A DNA stretch of 64,000 bases from Pseudomonadota bacterium (GCA_023423695.1 JAFAFA010000080.1:18323-82322); one strand, 5' to 3'. Positions 18,400 to 29,732 are shown, counted from the stretch's first letter. Numbers and translations: made by a program. Notes: generated by a model from the sequence alone, not told the origin.

Positions 18400-19013
18400 C
18401 GATCCGATCCGCCCTGACGGGCCTGTGGCGGCTGTTCGCCCGTCCCAGCGTCCACTTCAGCCTGGGCTTCCTGACGCTGGGCGGCTTCATCGCCGGCGTC
18501 CTCTTCTGGGGCGGCTTCAACACCGCCCTGGAGGCGACCAACAAGGAAGCCTTCTGCATCAGCTGCCACGAGATGCGCGACAATCCCTATGAGGAGCTGA
18601 AGCAGACCATCCACTTCACCAACCGCTCGGGCGTGCGCGCCAGCTGCCCCGACTGCCACGTCCCGCATGAATGGACCGACAAGATCGCCCGCAAGATGCA
18701 GGCATCGAAGGAGGTCTGGGGCAAGATCTTCGGCACCATCGACACCCGCGAGAAGTTCCAGGAGAAGCGCCGCGAACTGGCCGAGCACGAATGGGCGCGT
18801 CTGAAGTCCAACAACTCGCTGGAATGCCGCAACTGCCACAGCGCGGACTCGATGGACATCACCAAGCAGAACCCGCGCGCCGCGAACATGCACGAGACCT
18901 ACCTGTTCACCGGCCAGAACACCTGCATCGACTGCCACAAGGGCATCGCCCACCGCCTGCCCGACATGCACGGCGTGGAACCCGGCTGGACCATGAAGAC
19001 CAGCCAGAAGTGA
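18396..19013 (+). CDS. napC: NapC, membrane-anchored tetraheme cytochrome c
   Basis: A 205-residue NapC/NirT quinol dehydrogenase. One N-terminal membrane helix (LGFLTLGGFIAGVLFWGGF, about residues 23-41) anchors a periplasmic domain with four CXXCH motifs: CISCH (54-58), CPDCH, CRNCH and CIDCH. It oxidises ubiquinol and feeds NapB. The nearby HEMRDNPYEELKQTIHFTNR stretch is the usual quinol-site region. It is the last gene of napEDABC and is followed by a terminator 15 bases later; there is no napF, napG or napH, so quinol oxidation depends on NapC alone here. Confidence 0.96.
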   Translation: MTIRSALTGLWRLFARPSVHFSLGFLTLGGFIAGVLFWGGFNTALEATNKEAFCISCHEMRDNPYEELKQTIHFTNRSGVRASCPDCHVPHEWTDKIARKMQASKEVWGKIFGTIDTREKFQEKRRELAEHEWARLKSNNSLECRNCHSADSMDITKQNPRAANMHETYLFTGQNTCIDCHKGIAHRLPDMHGVEPGWTMKTSQK

Positions 19014-19028
19014 GTGCCTAGTTGCTGC

Positions 19029-19068
19029 AACAGCCCCGTCTCCGGAAGGAGCGGGGCTGTTTGCGTTT
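19029..19068 (+). terminator. terminator of napEDABC
   Basis: A perfect 10-bp stem (19029-19038 pairs with 19052-19061) with a 13-base loop is followed by TTGCGTTT. It lies 15 bases after the napC stop codon and closes the operon. Confidence 0.8.
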
Positions 19069-19085
19069 CACGGGAAACGTGGTGG

Positions 19086-19223
19086 CTTCGAATGCCCCCT
19101 CCCCAACCTTCCTCCGCTGGGCGGGGGAGGGGGTAAGCGATTGTACGGAAGAGCACTTATCGATTAGAGCGGCGGCAGTCCCTCCCCCGCCCAGCGGGGG
19201 AGGCTAGGTGGGGGCATTCGAAG
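19086..19223. repeat. large imperfect inverted repeat, REP-like intergenic element
   Basis: Two arms of about 45 bases (19086-19132 and 19180-19223) mirror each other, with identical ends CTTCGAATGCCCCC/GGGGGCATTCGAAG and a central CCCTCCCCCGCCCAGCG half. The loop is about 47 bases. It resembles the mosaic palindromic elements scattered between genes in Azospirillum-like genomes. It has no coding content and lies between convergent genes. Confidence 0.7.
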
Positions 19224-19230
19224 ACGACAC

Positions 19231-19599
19231 TCACCCCAGCATCGCCACCACCGACAGCGCCAGCAGCGTCACCAGCACCGCCTCGCCCAGTCCGATCAGG
19301 ACGCGCAGTCCCAGCGCGATGGCCCAGGTGGCGAGGTCGAAGCGGTGGCGGACCTCCTTAAGCAGGCGTTCCTGGATGCCGGCGACGGTGCGCCGGGCCG
19401 ACAGGCTGGCGATGCCGCCGACCAGCGCCACCACGCCGGTGCCCAGCACGAAATACAAGGCGCCCTTCCAGCCGGCGAAATGGTCGGGGTCGTTCAGGTA
19501 ATGCCCGGCGCCGACGACGATCCACACCGCCGCCGGCCAGACGCCGACGATCTCCGGCCCCGGCCCATCCGGTTTGGTGCCGTCCTTCCTCTCGCCCAT
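19231..19599 (-). CDS. small membrane protein of unknown function
   Basis: A 122-residue protein. A charged start (MGERKDGTKPDG) is followed by a first hydrophobic segment (IVGVWPAAVWIVVGAGHYL), then WKGALYFVLGTGVVALVGGI, a basic linker SARRTVAGIQERLLKEVRHR, and a last helix LIGLGEAVLVTLLALSVVAML, so three membrane spans are likely. I do not recognise the family. GAGGGAGG is well placed before the ATG at 19599, supporting a real gene. It starts 11 bases after the stop of the upstream PAS_5 gene on the same strand and is probably in one operon with it. Confidence 0.65.
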   Translation of the reverse strand: MGERKDGTKPDGPGPEIVGVWPAAVWIVVGAGHYLNDPDHFAGWKGALYFVLGTGVVALVGGIASLSARRTVAGIQERLLKEVRHRFDLATWAIALGLRVLIGLGEAVLVTLLALSVVAMLG

Positions 19600-19610
19600 C
19601 GCCGCCTCCC

Positions 19611-20438
19611 TCAGCCGCCCGGCACATGGCGGTAGGCGAGCACGCGGGTCGCCGGGCCGCCTTCGACGTCGGCGAGCGGCAGCAGCAGCTCGACGAACTT
19701 CGCCCCCGGCAGCATCGGATCGTCGCGCACCAGGAGGCAGCGCGGCTCGCCGCTTTCCAGGCAGGCGCGCAGGTCGGACAGCCAGCGCTGCGCCGCCTGT
19801 TCCGGATGGCACTCCGTCACCCGCCGCGTCGTCGGACGCCCGTCCAGCCGGCGCTGCAGGGCTCGGCCGCAGGATTTGTAGACGAAATCGCTGCCGTCGG
19901 CAGTCGGCTCCATCAGGGCGATGCGCGGCACGCTCTCGCGCACCTGCGCGGTGTCGATCTCGACCGCCAGCGGCATGCGGCGCTTGCGCTTCAGCCTGAG
20001 CCAGTGGGTGTAGAGCACGCGGACCTGCGGCGACTGCTCCACGTCGATCGGGTCGGCGCGGCAGGGCGGCGGCGGCACGTCGAGCACCGGGGTGGCGACC
20101 GGCGCCTCGGCGAAGGCGGCGGCGGCCGGCACCGGCTGGGACACCGGCGGCATCGGCCGTGACGCCGCGGCAGTCACCGGCGCATGCGCCTGCCCCATGG
20201 CCGTGTGTCCGATCCGCCCGCCATGCTTCTTCAGCATCGGCAGCGGCGCCCAGGCGCTGCAGGTGTGATAGCCCTTGGTGACGCGGCGGTAGTCCTGGCT
20301 GCTGGCGGTGCGGCATTCGCCCTCCACCCCGTGGCGGGCGACATGGACCAGCGTGCTGTCCCCCGACAGCGCCCGCTCCCCACCCCACGAAACGCAGGCG
20401 GCGCAAGCGCGGCTGTCCTTGGCGAATGCGTGGCTCAT
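19611..20438 (-). CDS. PAS_5-type protein with Cys-rich N-terminus
   Basis: A 275-residue soluble protein. Residues 1-65 contain several cysteines (ACAACVSWGGERALSGDST and later GECRT and YHTCSAW), a possible metal or redox site. A Pro/Ala linker follows to about 130. The C-terminal half (about 140-272) has the PAS_5 layout: THWLRLKRKRRMPLAVEIDT, VPRIALMEP, DFVYKSCGRALQRRLDG and a final VLAYRHVPGG. It is thus a relative of the protein at 7948-8481. The ATG at 20438 has GGAG about 10 bases upstream; longer in-frame starts give unlikely Gly/Arg-rich sequence. A small membrane protein gene follows. Function unknown. Confidence 0.72.
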   Translation of the reverse strand: MSHAFAKDSRACAACVSWGGERALSGDSTLVHVARHGVEGECRTASSQDYRRVTKGYHTCSAWAPLPMLKKHGGRIGHTAMGQAHAPVTAAASRPMPPVSQPVPAAAAFAEAPVATPVLDVPPPPCRADPIDVEQSPQVRVLYTHWLRLKRKRRMPLAVEIDTAQVRESVPRIALMEPTADGSDFVYKSCGRALQRRLDGRPTTRRVTECHPEQAAQRWLSDLRACLESGEPRCLLVRDDPMLPGAKFVELLLPLADVEGGPATRVLAYRHVPGG

Positions 20439-20649
20439 CGGGGCGTATCTCCAAAGGGTATGCGAAACGGGAGAATGGGAATTGATGCGTCCCTTTCCCG
20501 CCCGGTTCAAGACCCGCATGGGGCGGCGGTGCCGTGCCCGAGATTCAGTCATGCGAGGGTGACATCCATGCCACCCCTTCCCCCCCGGCCCGGAACCCCC
20601 TATAAGGGGGCCTTGCACGACATGCCCATCCCCGCTCTCCGTCTCCGGT

Positions 20650-20670
20650 CCCCCGGCGCCGGGGGGTTTT
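20650..20670 (+). terminator. GC hairpin with T-run in the carB leader (possible attenuator)
   Basis: CCCCCG-GCGC-CGGGGG followed by TTTT forms a compact terminator-like hairpin only 30 bases before the carB start codon. No plus-strand gene ends nearby: the closest, napC, ends 1.6 kb upstream behind its own terminator. The structure therefore lies in the carB leader and could attenuate transcription; this role is inferred. Confidence 0.45.
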
Positions 20671-20700
20671 CGGCTGACCACATTTCAGAGAAGCGGACCC

Positions 20701-23949
<3,249 letters not shown>

Positions 23950-23957
23950 GGACGGAC

Positions 23958-23991
23958 GACGGCGCGGCGGACCTCCTCCGCGCCGTCTTCG
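23958..23991 (+). terminator. hairpin between carB and greA
   Basis: A 10-bp perfect stem (23958-23967 with 23978-23987) is followed by TTCG and then mixed sequence. It lies 9 bases after carB. The T-run is weak, so read-through into greA is possible and the hairpin may only reduce expression. Confidence 0.45.
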
Positions 23992-24045
23992 TCCTTGATG
24001 TCGCTTTGGACAGGTCGAACGACTGCAAGCGGTGATGGACCGAAC

Positions 24046-24519
24046 ATGGAAAAAGTTCCGATGACAGCGGCGGGCTTCAACCGCCTCCAGGAGGAATTGA
24101 AGCACCTTAAGATCACCGAACGCCCGGCGGTCATCAAAGCCATCGCGGAAGCCCGCGAACACGGCGACCTTTCGGAAAACGCCGAGTATCACGCGGCGCG
24201 CGAACGTCAGAGCTTCATCGAAGGCCGCGTGCTGGAGCTTGAGGACAAAATCAGCCGCGCCGAGGTCATCGACCCGGCCAAGCTGTCGGGCAACACCGTG
24301 AAGTTCGGTGCGACCGTGACCCTGGCCGACCAGGACACGGACGAGGAGACGACCTACCAGATCGTCGGCCAGGACGAGAGCGACATCAAGAACCGCCTGC
24401 TGTCGATCCAGGCGCCGCTGGCCCGCGCCCTGATCAACAAGTCCGTCGGCGACAGCGTGGAAGTCTCCACCCCCGGCGGCTCCAAGCTGTACGAGATCGT
24501 TTCGGTCGAGTTCCGCTGA
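24046..24519 (+). CDS. greA: transcription elongation factor GreA
   Basis: The 157-residue factor rescues backtracked RNA polymerase by stimulating transcript cleavage. The N-terminal coiled coil (about residues 1-75) carries FNRLQEELKHLKITERPAVI and the acidic tip AREHGDLSENAEYHAARERQ, whose Asp and Glu reach the polymerase active site. The C-terminal FKBP-like domain has VTLADQDTDEETTYQIVGQD and SPLARALINK-like sequence (APLARALINKSVGD). I chose ATG 24046 because it gives the normal length and start MEKVPMTAAG. A T-rich run begins directly at its stop codon and leads into the repeats that follow. Confidence 0.96.
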   Translation: MEKVPMTAAGFNRLQEELKHLKITERPAVIKAIAEAREHGDLSENAEYHAARERQSFIEGRVLELEDKISRAEVIDPAKLSGNTVKFGATVTLADQDTDEETTYQIVGQDESDIKNRLLSIQAPLARALINKSVGDSVEVSTPGGSKLYEIVSVEFR

Positions 24520-24775
24520 TTTTTTTGCTCTCCCTCTCCCGCCCCGGGAGAGGGCACGAAACCGCCGGCCGGAGGCCGGACGACCGCGAAGAGGTCGTAG
24601 GTGAAGTGCGGTCGCGAGACTTGCGAGCGACCTCGGGGCCCATGCGCAGCATGGGAAGGGTGAGGGGTAGTCCAAGGAACCATGCGCTTTCGGTTTCTTG
24701 GATCACCCCTCACCCTCCCCACCGCTCCGCGGTGGGTCCCCTCCCTCTCCCGGGACGGGAGAGGGCGATCAAAGC
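24520..24775. repeat. composite of palindromic intergenic repeats
   Basis: Four nested inverted units lie between greA and the hydrolase gene. The outer ones are CCCTCTCCCG/CGGGAGAGGG (24532-24541 with 24545-24554) and a similar pair near 24742-24766. The inner one has 29-base imperfect arms (24653-24681 with 24692-24720). A small GC hairpin at 24720-24738 follows. Seven T at 24520-24526 precede the first unit. Style and spacing match the element at 19086-19223. No coding capacity is credible. Confidence 0.65.
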
Positions 24776-24780
24776 CCCCT

Positions 24781-25710
24781 TCACCCCCGCAGCTTATCCC
24801 TGAAGAACTCCGTCACCCGCCGGATCGCGTCCGAGCGGGCGTCTTCGTTCGTGCCGACATGGGCCGTTCCGCCGGGTGCGGTGGCGAGGTCCCTGCGCTT
24901 GCGCACCGGGGCGTCGGGCGCGTCGAAACCGTGGTAGGTGTCGGGATAGACCACCAGTTCCATCCTGTCCTTCACCCCCTCGCGCCCCGCCAGTTCGGCG
25001 CAGGCCTCCGGCGGCGTCCAGTCGTCCTTGTCGCCGACCAGCAGCAGCAGCGGGCCGTCGGGCTGCCAGTCCTCATTGCTCAGCGACGCACGGCAGCCGG
25101 GGTAGAAGGCCACGGCGGCGCGGAAACCGCCCTCCTCTGATCCCGCCGGCCCGTCTTCCCCGGCGCCATAGGCGGCCAGCACGGTGCCCGCCCCCTGCGA
25201 CCAGCCGATCAGGCCGATGCGGGCATGGTCCACCTCCGGCCGCTTGCGCAGAAAGGCCAGCGCCGCCCAGGCGTCGCGCTTGCGCTCCACCGTGGCGCGG
25301 ACGGTGCGGTCCTTCAGCGCGGTGGTGCAGACCTCCTCCACCTCGCGCGGGCCGAAGCTGTCGACCATCAGCACCTCGTAGCCCTGGCGCTGCAGGTGGG
25401 TCGCCCACCAGACATGGCGGGGCGAAACCCGGCCGTTGCGGGCATAGAGGCCGCCGCAACCGTGCAGCATGACAATCGCCGGGTGCGGACCGGCGCCCGA
25501 GGGGCGCAGCAGCCGCCCGGTCAGCATCGTGGGCGCCCCGCCGGTCAGATCCCCGTCGGCGGAGGGAAAGCGCACGATCTCCTCGGCATGGACGCCGGCC
25601 GCGGCATGGGCCGTTCCTGCTGAGGTCAAGGTTCCAGCGGCGTACAACCCGATACCGGCACACAGCGCCGCACCCAGCACAGCCGCGCGACCGCGGGCGG
25701 AAGCCTTCAT
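24781..25710 (-). CDS. secreted dienelactone hydrolase-family protein
   Basis: A 309-residue alpha/beta hydrolase with a signal peptide (residues about 1-38, AAVLGAALCAGIGLYAAG then a HAAA cleavage region). The catalytic parts are the oxyanion region IVMLHGCGGLYARNG, the nucleophile elbow GLIGWSQGAGTVL with serine, an aspartate in LLLVGDKDDWTP, and the histidine in YHGFDAPD. Dienelactone hydrolases proper use cysteine, so this is a serine-type relative that may act as a general esterase in the periplasm. ATG 25710 has GGAGA directly upstream and begins the signal peptide. It diverges from chrA, 170 bases away. Confidence 0.85.
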   Translation of the reverse strand: MKASARGRAAVLGAALCAGIGLYAAGTLTSAGTAHAAAGVHAEEIVRFPSADGDLTGGAPTMLTGRLLRPSGAGPHPAIVMLHGCGGLYARNGRVSPRHVWWATHLQRQGYEVLMVDSFGPREVEEVCTTALKDRTVRATVERKRDAWAALAFLRKRPEVDHARIGLIGWSQGAGTVLAAYGAGEDGPAGSEEGGFRAAVAFYPGCRASLSNEDWQPDGPLLLLVGDKDDWTPPEACAELAGREGVKDRMELVVYPDTYHGFDAPDAPVRKRRDLATAPGGTAHVGTNEDARSDAIRRVTEFFRDKLRG

Positions 25711-25880
25711 TCTCCAGCGTCCCCGACACCCGGCGCCGGCCACGACGGCGGCGCTCGCAGGCGCAATATTAAACCCCGGCGGGGCGGAAGGCCATGCCTG
25801 CCCCTCAATTGTCCCCACAACCAGCCCTGCCCGACGGTGGACGCTGCCTTGCGGCCCCGTTTGCGCTAGGCTGCGCTCCC

Positions 25881-27206
25881 ATGACCGACGCCCCCGCCCC
25901 GCCCGCTCCGCCGCCCTCAGCCGCTGTCCCCGCCTTCGGCGCCTTCTGCCTCTACTGGCTGCGGCTGGGGCTGACCAGCTTCGGCGGGCCGGCCGGGCAG
26001 ATCGCCATGATGCAGAGCGACCTCGTCGACCGCCGCCGCTGGATCGACCAGACGCGGTTCCTGCACGCGCTGAACTTCTGCATGCTGCTGCCGGGGCCGG
26101 AGGCGCAGCAGCTCGCCACCTACATCGGCTGGCGGCTGCACGGGGTGCGCGGCGGGCTGGTGGCGGGCGGGCTGTTCGTTCTGCCGGGCGCCCTGGTCCT
26201 GCTGGCCCTGTCCTGGATCGCCGCCGCCCATGGCGACACCGGGCTGGTCGGCGCGCTGTTCGACGGCATCAAGCCGGCGGTGGTGGCGATCATCGTCGCC
26301 GCGGTCTGGCGGATGGGCCGCCGCACGCTGAAGGGACCGGCGGCGGTGGCGATGGCCGGCGCCGCCTTCCTGGCGCTGTTCGCGCTGCATCTGCCCTTCC
26401 CGCTGGTCATCGGCGTCGCGGCCCTGATCGGCGGCGTCGCAGCGCGGACGGGCCGCCACTGGTTCGCCCACCCGCATCCGGTGGCCGATGATGACGCCGA
26501 CGCCGACGAGGGCCAGCAGGCCCCGAAGCCCGGCCGGCTGCTGGTCCTGGCGGCGCTGTTCGTCGTGCTGTGGGCGGTTCCGGTGGGAGCGGTACTGCTG
26601 GCCTTCGGGACCGACCCCTGGCGCGGCATCGCGGCACTGTTCACCAAGGCGGCCTTTATCACCTTCGGCGGCGCCTATGCCGTGCTGCCCTACATCGCCG
26701 GGCAGGCGGTGGACGCCTATGGCTGGCTCGGCCCGCGCGAGATGGTCGACGGGCTGGCCCTGGCCGAGACGACACCGGGGCCGCTGATCCTGGTGACGCA
26801 GTATGTCGGCTTCTTCGCCGGCTGGAACCGGCCGGGTGGGCTGTCGCCGGCGCTGGCGGGAACGCTGGGGGCGGCGCTGACGACCTACGTCACCTTCCTG
26901 CCCTGCTTCCTGTTCATCTTCGCCGGAGCCCCTTATGTGGAGCGGCTGATCCACAACCGTCTGGCCGCGGGGGCACTGGCCGCCATCGCCGCGGCGGTGG
27001 TGGGGGTGATCCTGAACCTGGGCGTCTATCTGGGAATGGCGGTGCTGCTGCCGGACGGGCAGCCGGCCGGACACATGATCTGGACCTGGGCGATCATGCT
27101 GGCTGCGCTCTACGCCCTGACCCGGCGCGGCGTGGCGATCCACTGGGTGGTGCTGGGGGGAGCCGCGGCGGGCCTGCTCCAGGCACTCGCCGCATCTTCC
27201 CTGTAG
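25881..27206 (+). CDS. chrA: chromate transporter ChrA (two-domain form)
   Basis: A 441-residue inner membrane protein with two homologous CHR domains. The first has LGLTSFGGPAGQIAMM and LLPGPEAQQLATYIGW (about residues 25-75), the second AFITFGGAYAVLPYIAGQAV and LAETTPGPLILVTQYVGF (about 255-305). These repeats and the Gly-Gly-Pro motif define long-chain ChrA proteins, which export chromate driven by the proton gradient. A hydrophilic, acidic loop rich in Asp joins the two halves. I chose ATG 25881 because it starts just before the first domain; the upstream open frame adds only a Pro-rich stretch. It ends convergently with the Lrp gene. Confidence 0.9.
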   Translation: MTDAPAPPAPPPSAAVPAFGAFCLYWLRLGLTSFGGPAGQIAMMQSDLVDRRRWIDQTRFLHALNFCMLLPGPEAQQLATYIGWRLHGVRGGLVAGGLFVLPGALVLLALSWIAAAHGDTGLVGALFDGIKPAVVAIIVAAVWRMGRRTLKGPAAVAMAGAAFLALFALHLPFPLVIGVAALIGGVAARTGRHWFAHPHPVADDDADADEGQQAPKPGRLLVLAALFVVLWAVPVGAVLLAFGTDPWRGIAALFTKAAFITFGGAYAVLPYIAGQAVDAYGWLGPREMVDGLALAETTPGPLILVTQYVGFFAGWNRPGGLSPALAGTLGAALTTYVTFLPCFLFIFAGAPYVERLIHNRLAAGALAAIAAAVVGVILNLGVYLGMAVLLPDGQPAGHMIWTWAIMLAALYALTRRGVAIHWVVLGGAAAGLLQALAASSL

Positions 27207-27228
27207 AAGGCGTTTACGCTCTGCCCGT

Positions 27229-27798
27229 TCAGCGCCGGGTGGCGCGGGCGCGCGGCGTCTCGGCCTCGTCCTCGACGAAATCCTCGTCCTCGTCGTCCTC
27301 GGTCCCTTCCGGGATGTCGGGCGAATCGACGTCGATGGGAACGCCGGGGGTGTGCTTGCTGGTGCGGATCGACAGGGCCGACTTCACATGGGCGACGTTG
27401 GGCGCCGACGTCAGCTTGGTCGTCAGGAAGCGCTGGTAGTCGTCCCAGTCCTCCGCCACGATCTTCAGGACGAAATCATATTCGCCGGCCAGCATGTTGC
27501 ACTCACGCACGAGCGGCCAGCTGTTGACGAGCTCCTCGAATTTCTTTAGGTCCGCTTCGGCCTGGCTGCTGAGGCCGACCTGGGCGAACACCGTGACGCC
27601 AAACCCCAGTGCATCGGGGTTGACGTCGGCGTGGTAGCCACGGATGAATCCCGCCTCCTCCAGCGCGCGGACGCGGCGCAGGCAGGGCGGAGCGGAGATG
27701 CCGGCACGTCGGGCAAGCTCCACATTGGTCATCCGGCCGTCGTTCTGCAGATCGCGCAGAATCCGACGGTCAATTCGGTCGAGTTTGACCCGCCGCAT
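27229..27798 (-). CDS. Lrp/AsnC-family transcriptional regulator
   Basis: A 189-residue regulator. The winged HTH (about residues 5-65) contains LDRIDRRILRDLQNDGRMTN and LARRAGISAPPCLRRVRALE, the AsnC signature. The effector-binding RAM domain (about 70-145) has VTVFAQVGLSSQAEADLKKF and VRECNMLAGEYDFVLKIVAE with the conserved Gly and Asp. Lrp-type regulators bind amino acids and act locally or globally. Unlike typical 150-160-residue members it has a C-terminal tail of about 40 residues that is very acidic (Glu/Asp-rich) and ends in Arg-rich sequence. It diverges from the ELM1-like gene, so the 153 bases between their starts may hold an operator. Confidence 0.92.
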   Translation of the reverse strand: MRRVKLDRIDRRILRDLQNDGRMTNVELARRAGISAPPCLRRVRALEEAGFIRGYHADVNPDALGFGVTVFAQVGLSSQAEADLKKFEELVNSWPLVRECNMLAGEYDFVLKIVAEDWDDYQRFLTTKLTSAPNVAHVKSALSIRTSKHTPGVPIDVDSPDIPEGTEDDEDEDFVEDEAETPRARATRR

Positions 27799-27951
27799 GG
27801 TTTTACTCGGTCGCTCCGGGGGTGATTTGGAGAAAGGATATTACACGGGCATGGTGTCTACGCCAAGACCGAAACCCCCGCAAGGGCGAGCAACCCGGAT
27901 ACCGGTCTTTTCGCCGCAATCCCCTCCGCAGCTCCAACGATCCGAGATCTC

Positions 27952-28929
27952 ATGCAATCCTTGACCTGCTGGGTGGTGTCGGACGGCAAGGCCGGCATGG
28001 AAAACCAGTGCATCGGGCTGGCCGAGGCGCTGGGCCTGACGCCGGTGATCAAGCGCGTCCATCTGCGCACCCCCTGGCGCCAGCTGACGCCCTACTGGCG
28101 CATCGGCAACCGCTTCGCTGCCGGTCCCAAGGGCGATCCGGTGGAGCCGCCCTGGCCCGACATCCTGATCGGCACCGGCCGGCAGTCCGTCGCCGTCTCG
28201 CTGGCGGTGCGCCGCCAGTCGCGCGGGCGGACCTTCACCGTCCAGATCCAGGACCCGGTGATGAGCCCGCGGCATTTCGATCTGGTCGTCGTGCCGCGCC
28301 ACGACAAGTTGCGGGCCGAGAACGTGATGGTGACGCGCGGCGCGCTGCACCGGGTGACGCCCGCCATCCTGGCCGACGCGGCCGAACGTTTCGCCCCGCG
28401 GCTGGCCCATCTGCCGCATCCGCGCATTGCCGTGCTGATCGGCGGCGACAACGGCGTCTACCGGCTGACGCCCACCATCATGGGCGACGTGGCCGAACGG
28501 CTGGCCAACCTGACGCGCAGCCATGGCGCCGGGCTGATGGTCACCCCGTCGCGCCGCACCGGCGCCGACAACGAGGCGATCCTGCGCGCCCGCCTGTCCG
28601 GCCTGCCGGCGGAGGTGTGGGACGGCACCGGCGAGAACCCCTATTTCGCCTATCTCGGCCTCGCCGACGCGGTGGTGGTGACCTGCGACAGCGTGTCGAT
28701 GACGTCGGAGGCCTGCTCCACCGGCAAGCCGGTCTATGTGATCGAGCTGGACGGCGGGTCGCCCAAGTTCCGCGCCTTCCATGACGGCCTGTACCAGGAC
28801 GGCATCACCCGGCCCTTCGACGGCTCGCTCGACCACTGGAGCTATCAGCCGATGGACGAGACGCGGATCGTCGCCGAGGAGGTGATGCGCCGCCTGCCCG
28901 CGCACCGGAAGCGGCACGGGCTGGCGTAA
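27952..28929 (+). CDS. ELM1-like protein (mitochondrial fission ELM1 family, GT-B-like fold)
   Basis: A 325-residue protein. WVVSDGKAGMENQCIGLAEAL at the start (spanning residues 7-27), then PDILIGTGRQSVAVSLAVRR, HPRIAVLIGGDNGVYRLTPT and VVTCDSVSMTSEACSTGKPV show the ELM1 (formerly DUF1022) family, which is predicted to have a glycosyltransferase-B-like fold with two nucleotide-binding halves. Bacterial members occur in polysaccharide and envelope gene sets, but no activity is proven. The start ATG is preceded by ordinary sequence without a strong ribosome site. Two oxygenase genes follow on the same strand, 146 and 882 bases later, suggesting a shared task. Confidence 0.8.
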   Translation: MQSLTCWVVSDGKAGMENQCIGLAEALGLTPVIKRVHLRTPWRQLTPYWRIGNRFAAGPKGDPVEPPWPDILIGTGRQSVAVSLAVRRQSRGRTFTVQIQDPVMSPRHFDLVVVPRHDKLRAENVMVTRGALHRVTPAILADAAERFAPRLAHLPHPRIAVLIGGDNGVYRLTPTIMGDVAERLANLTRSHGAGLMVTPSRRTGADNEAILRARLSGLPAEVWDGTGENPYFAYLGLADAVVVTCDSVSMTSEACSTGKPVYVIELDGGSPKFRAFHDGLYQDGITRPFDGSLDHWSYQPMDETRIVAEEVMRRLPAHRKRHGLA

Positions 28930-29075
28930 CGGGCCGGCGGGGTGCGGGCGCGGCCAATGCGCGCACCCCGCGGGTCCGACCGGTTTGCGTTCGGCGTTCC
29001 CGCGCGGGTCATGGCATAAGCGCCGGCAAAACGGCCGTCGCGCACGGTCGCCCCTGGACCGGGATCCACGCCATC

Positions 29076-29732
29076 ATGACCACCGCCGACTCCGTTTCCG
29101 CCTCCTTCCTGCGCTGCCTGGAGCGCAGCCGGCTGTCCGAGACGCCGTACAATCACTGGCTGCTGTCCGAAGCCCTGCCGGAGGACGCCGCCGACGCCAT
29201 CGCCGACCTGCCCTGGGGCCCGCCGCGGGTGTCCGACACCTACGGCAAGCGCGAGACCAACAACGCGTCCCGCACCTATTTCGGGGAAGAGAACCGGGCG
29301 GAACACGCGGTATGCGAGACGGTCGCCCAGGCTTTCCAGGGCCGTCCGGTGGTGGAGGCGATCCAGCGCACCTGCAACGTCGACCTGTCCGGCACCAGCC
29401 TGCGCATCGAATATTGCCAGGACACCGACGGCTTCTGGCTGGAGCCGCACACGGACATCGGCGTCAAGAGGTTCACGATGCTGATCTATCTGTCCAAGGG
29501 GCCGAACTGCTCGCACTGGGGCACCGACGTGCTGGACGAGACACGGACGGTGGTCGCCCGCGCGCCCTACGCCTTCAATGAAGGGCTGATCTTTATCCCG
29601 GCCGATAATACTTGGCATGGCTTCGAGAAACGTCCGATCGACGGTGTGCGCAAATCGATCATCGTCAACTATGTCGGCCCCGAATGGCGGGCGCGGCAGG
29701 AACTCTGTTTCCCTGACAAACCTATTGCATAA
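29076..29732 (+). CDS. 2-oxoglutarate/Fe(II)-dependent oxygenase-like protein (first of tandem)
   Basis: A 218-residue protein with the double-stranded beta-helix fold. FWLEPHTDIGVKRFTMLIYL supplies the first metal histidine and aspartate (H-x-D), and NTWHGFEKRPIDGVRKSIIV supplies the distal histidine and the arginine that holds 2-oxoglutarate. The N-terminal part (about 1-110) is helical and includes NNASRTYFGEENRAEHA. Such enzymes hydroxylate small molecules, sugars or proteins with O2. The substrate is unknown. It is followed after 78 bases by a second, distantly similar enzyme, and preceded by the ELM1-like gene. Confidence 0.75.
   Translation: MTTADSVSASFLRCLERSRLSETPYNHWLLSEALPEDAADAIADLPWGPPRVSDTYGKRETNNASRTYFGEENRAEHAVCETVAQAFQGRPVVEAIQRTCNVDLSGTSLRIEYCQDTDGFWLEPHTDIGVKRFTMLIYLSKGPNCSHWGTDVLDETRTVVARAPYAFNEGLIFIPADNTWHGFEKRPIDGVRKSIIVNYVGPEWRARQELCFPDKPIA

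Noticed and set aside
24525..24803. Plus-strand 92-codon frame after greA
   Set aside because: It consists of the palindromic repeat units and shows no protein-like constraint.
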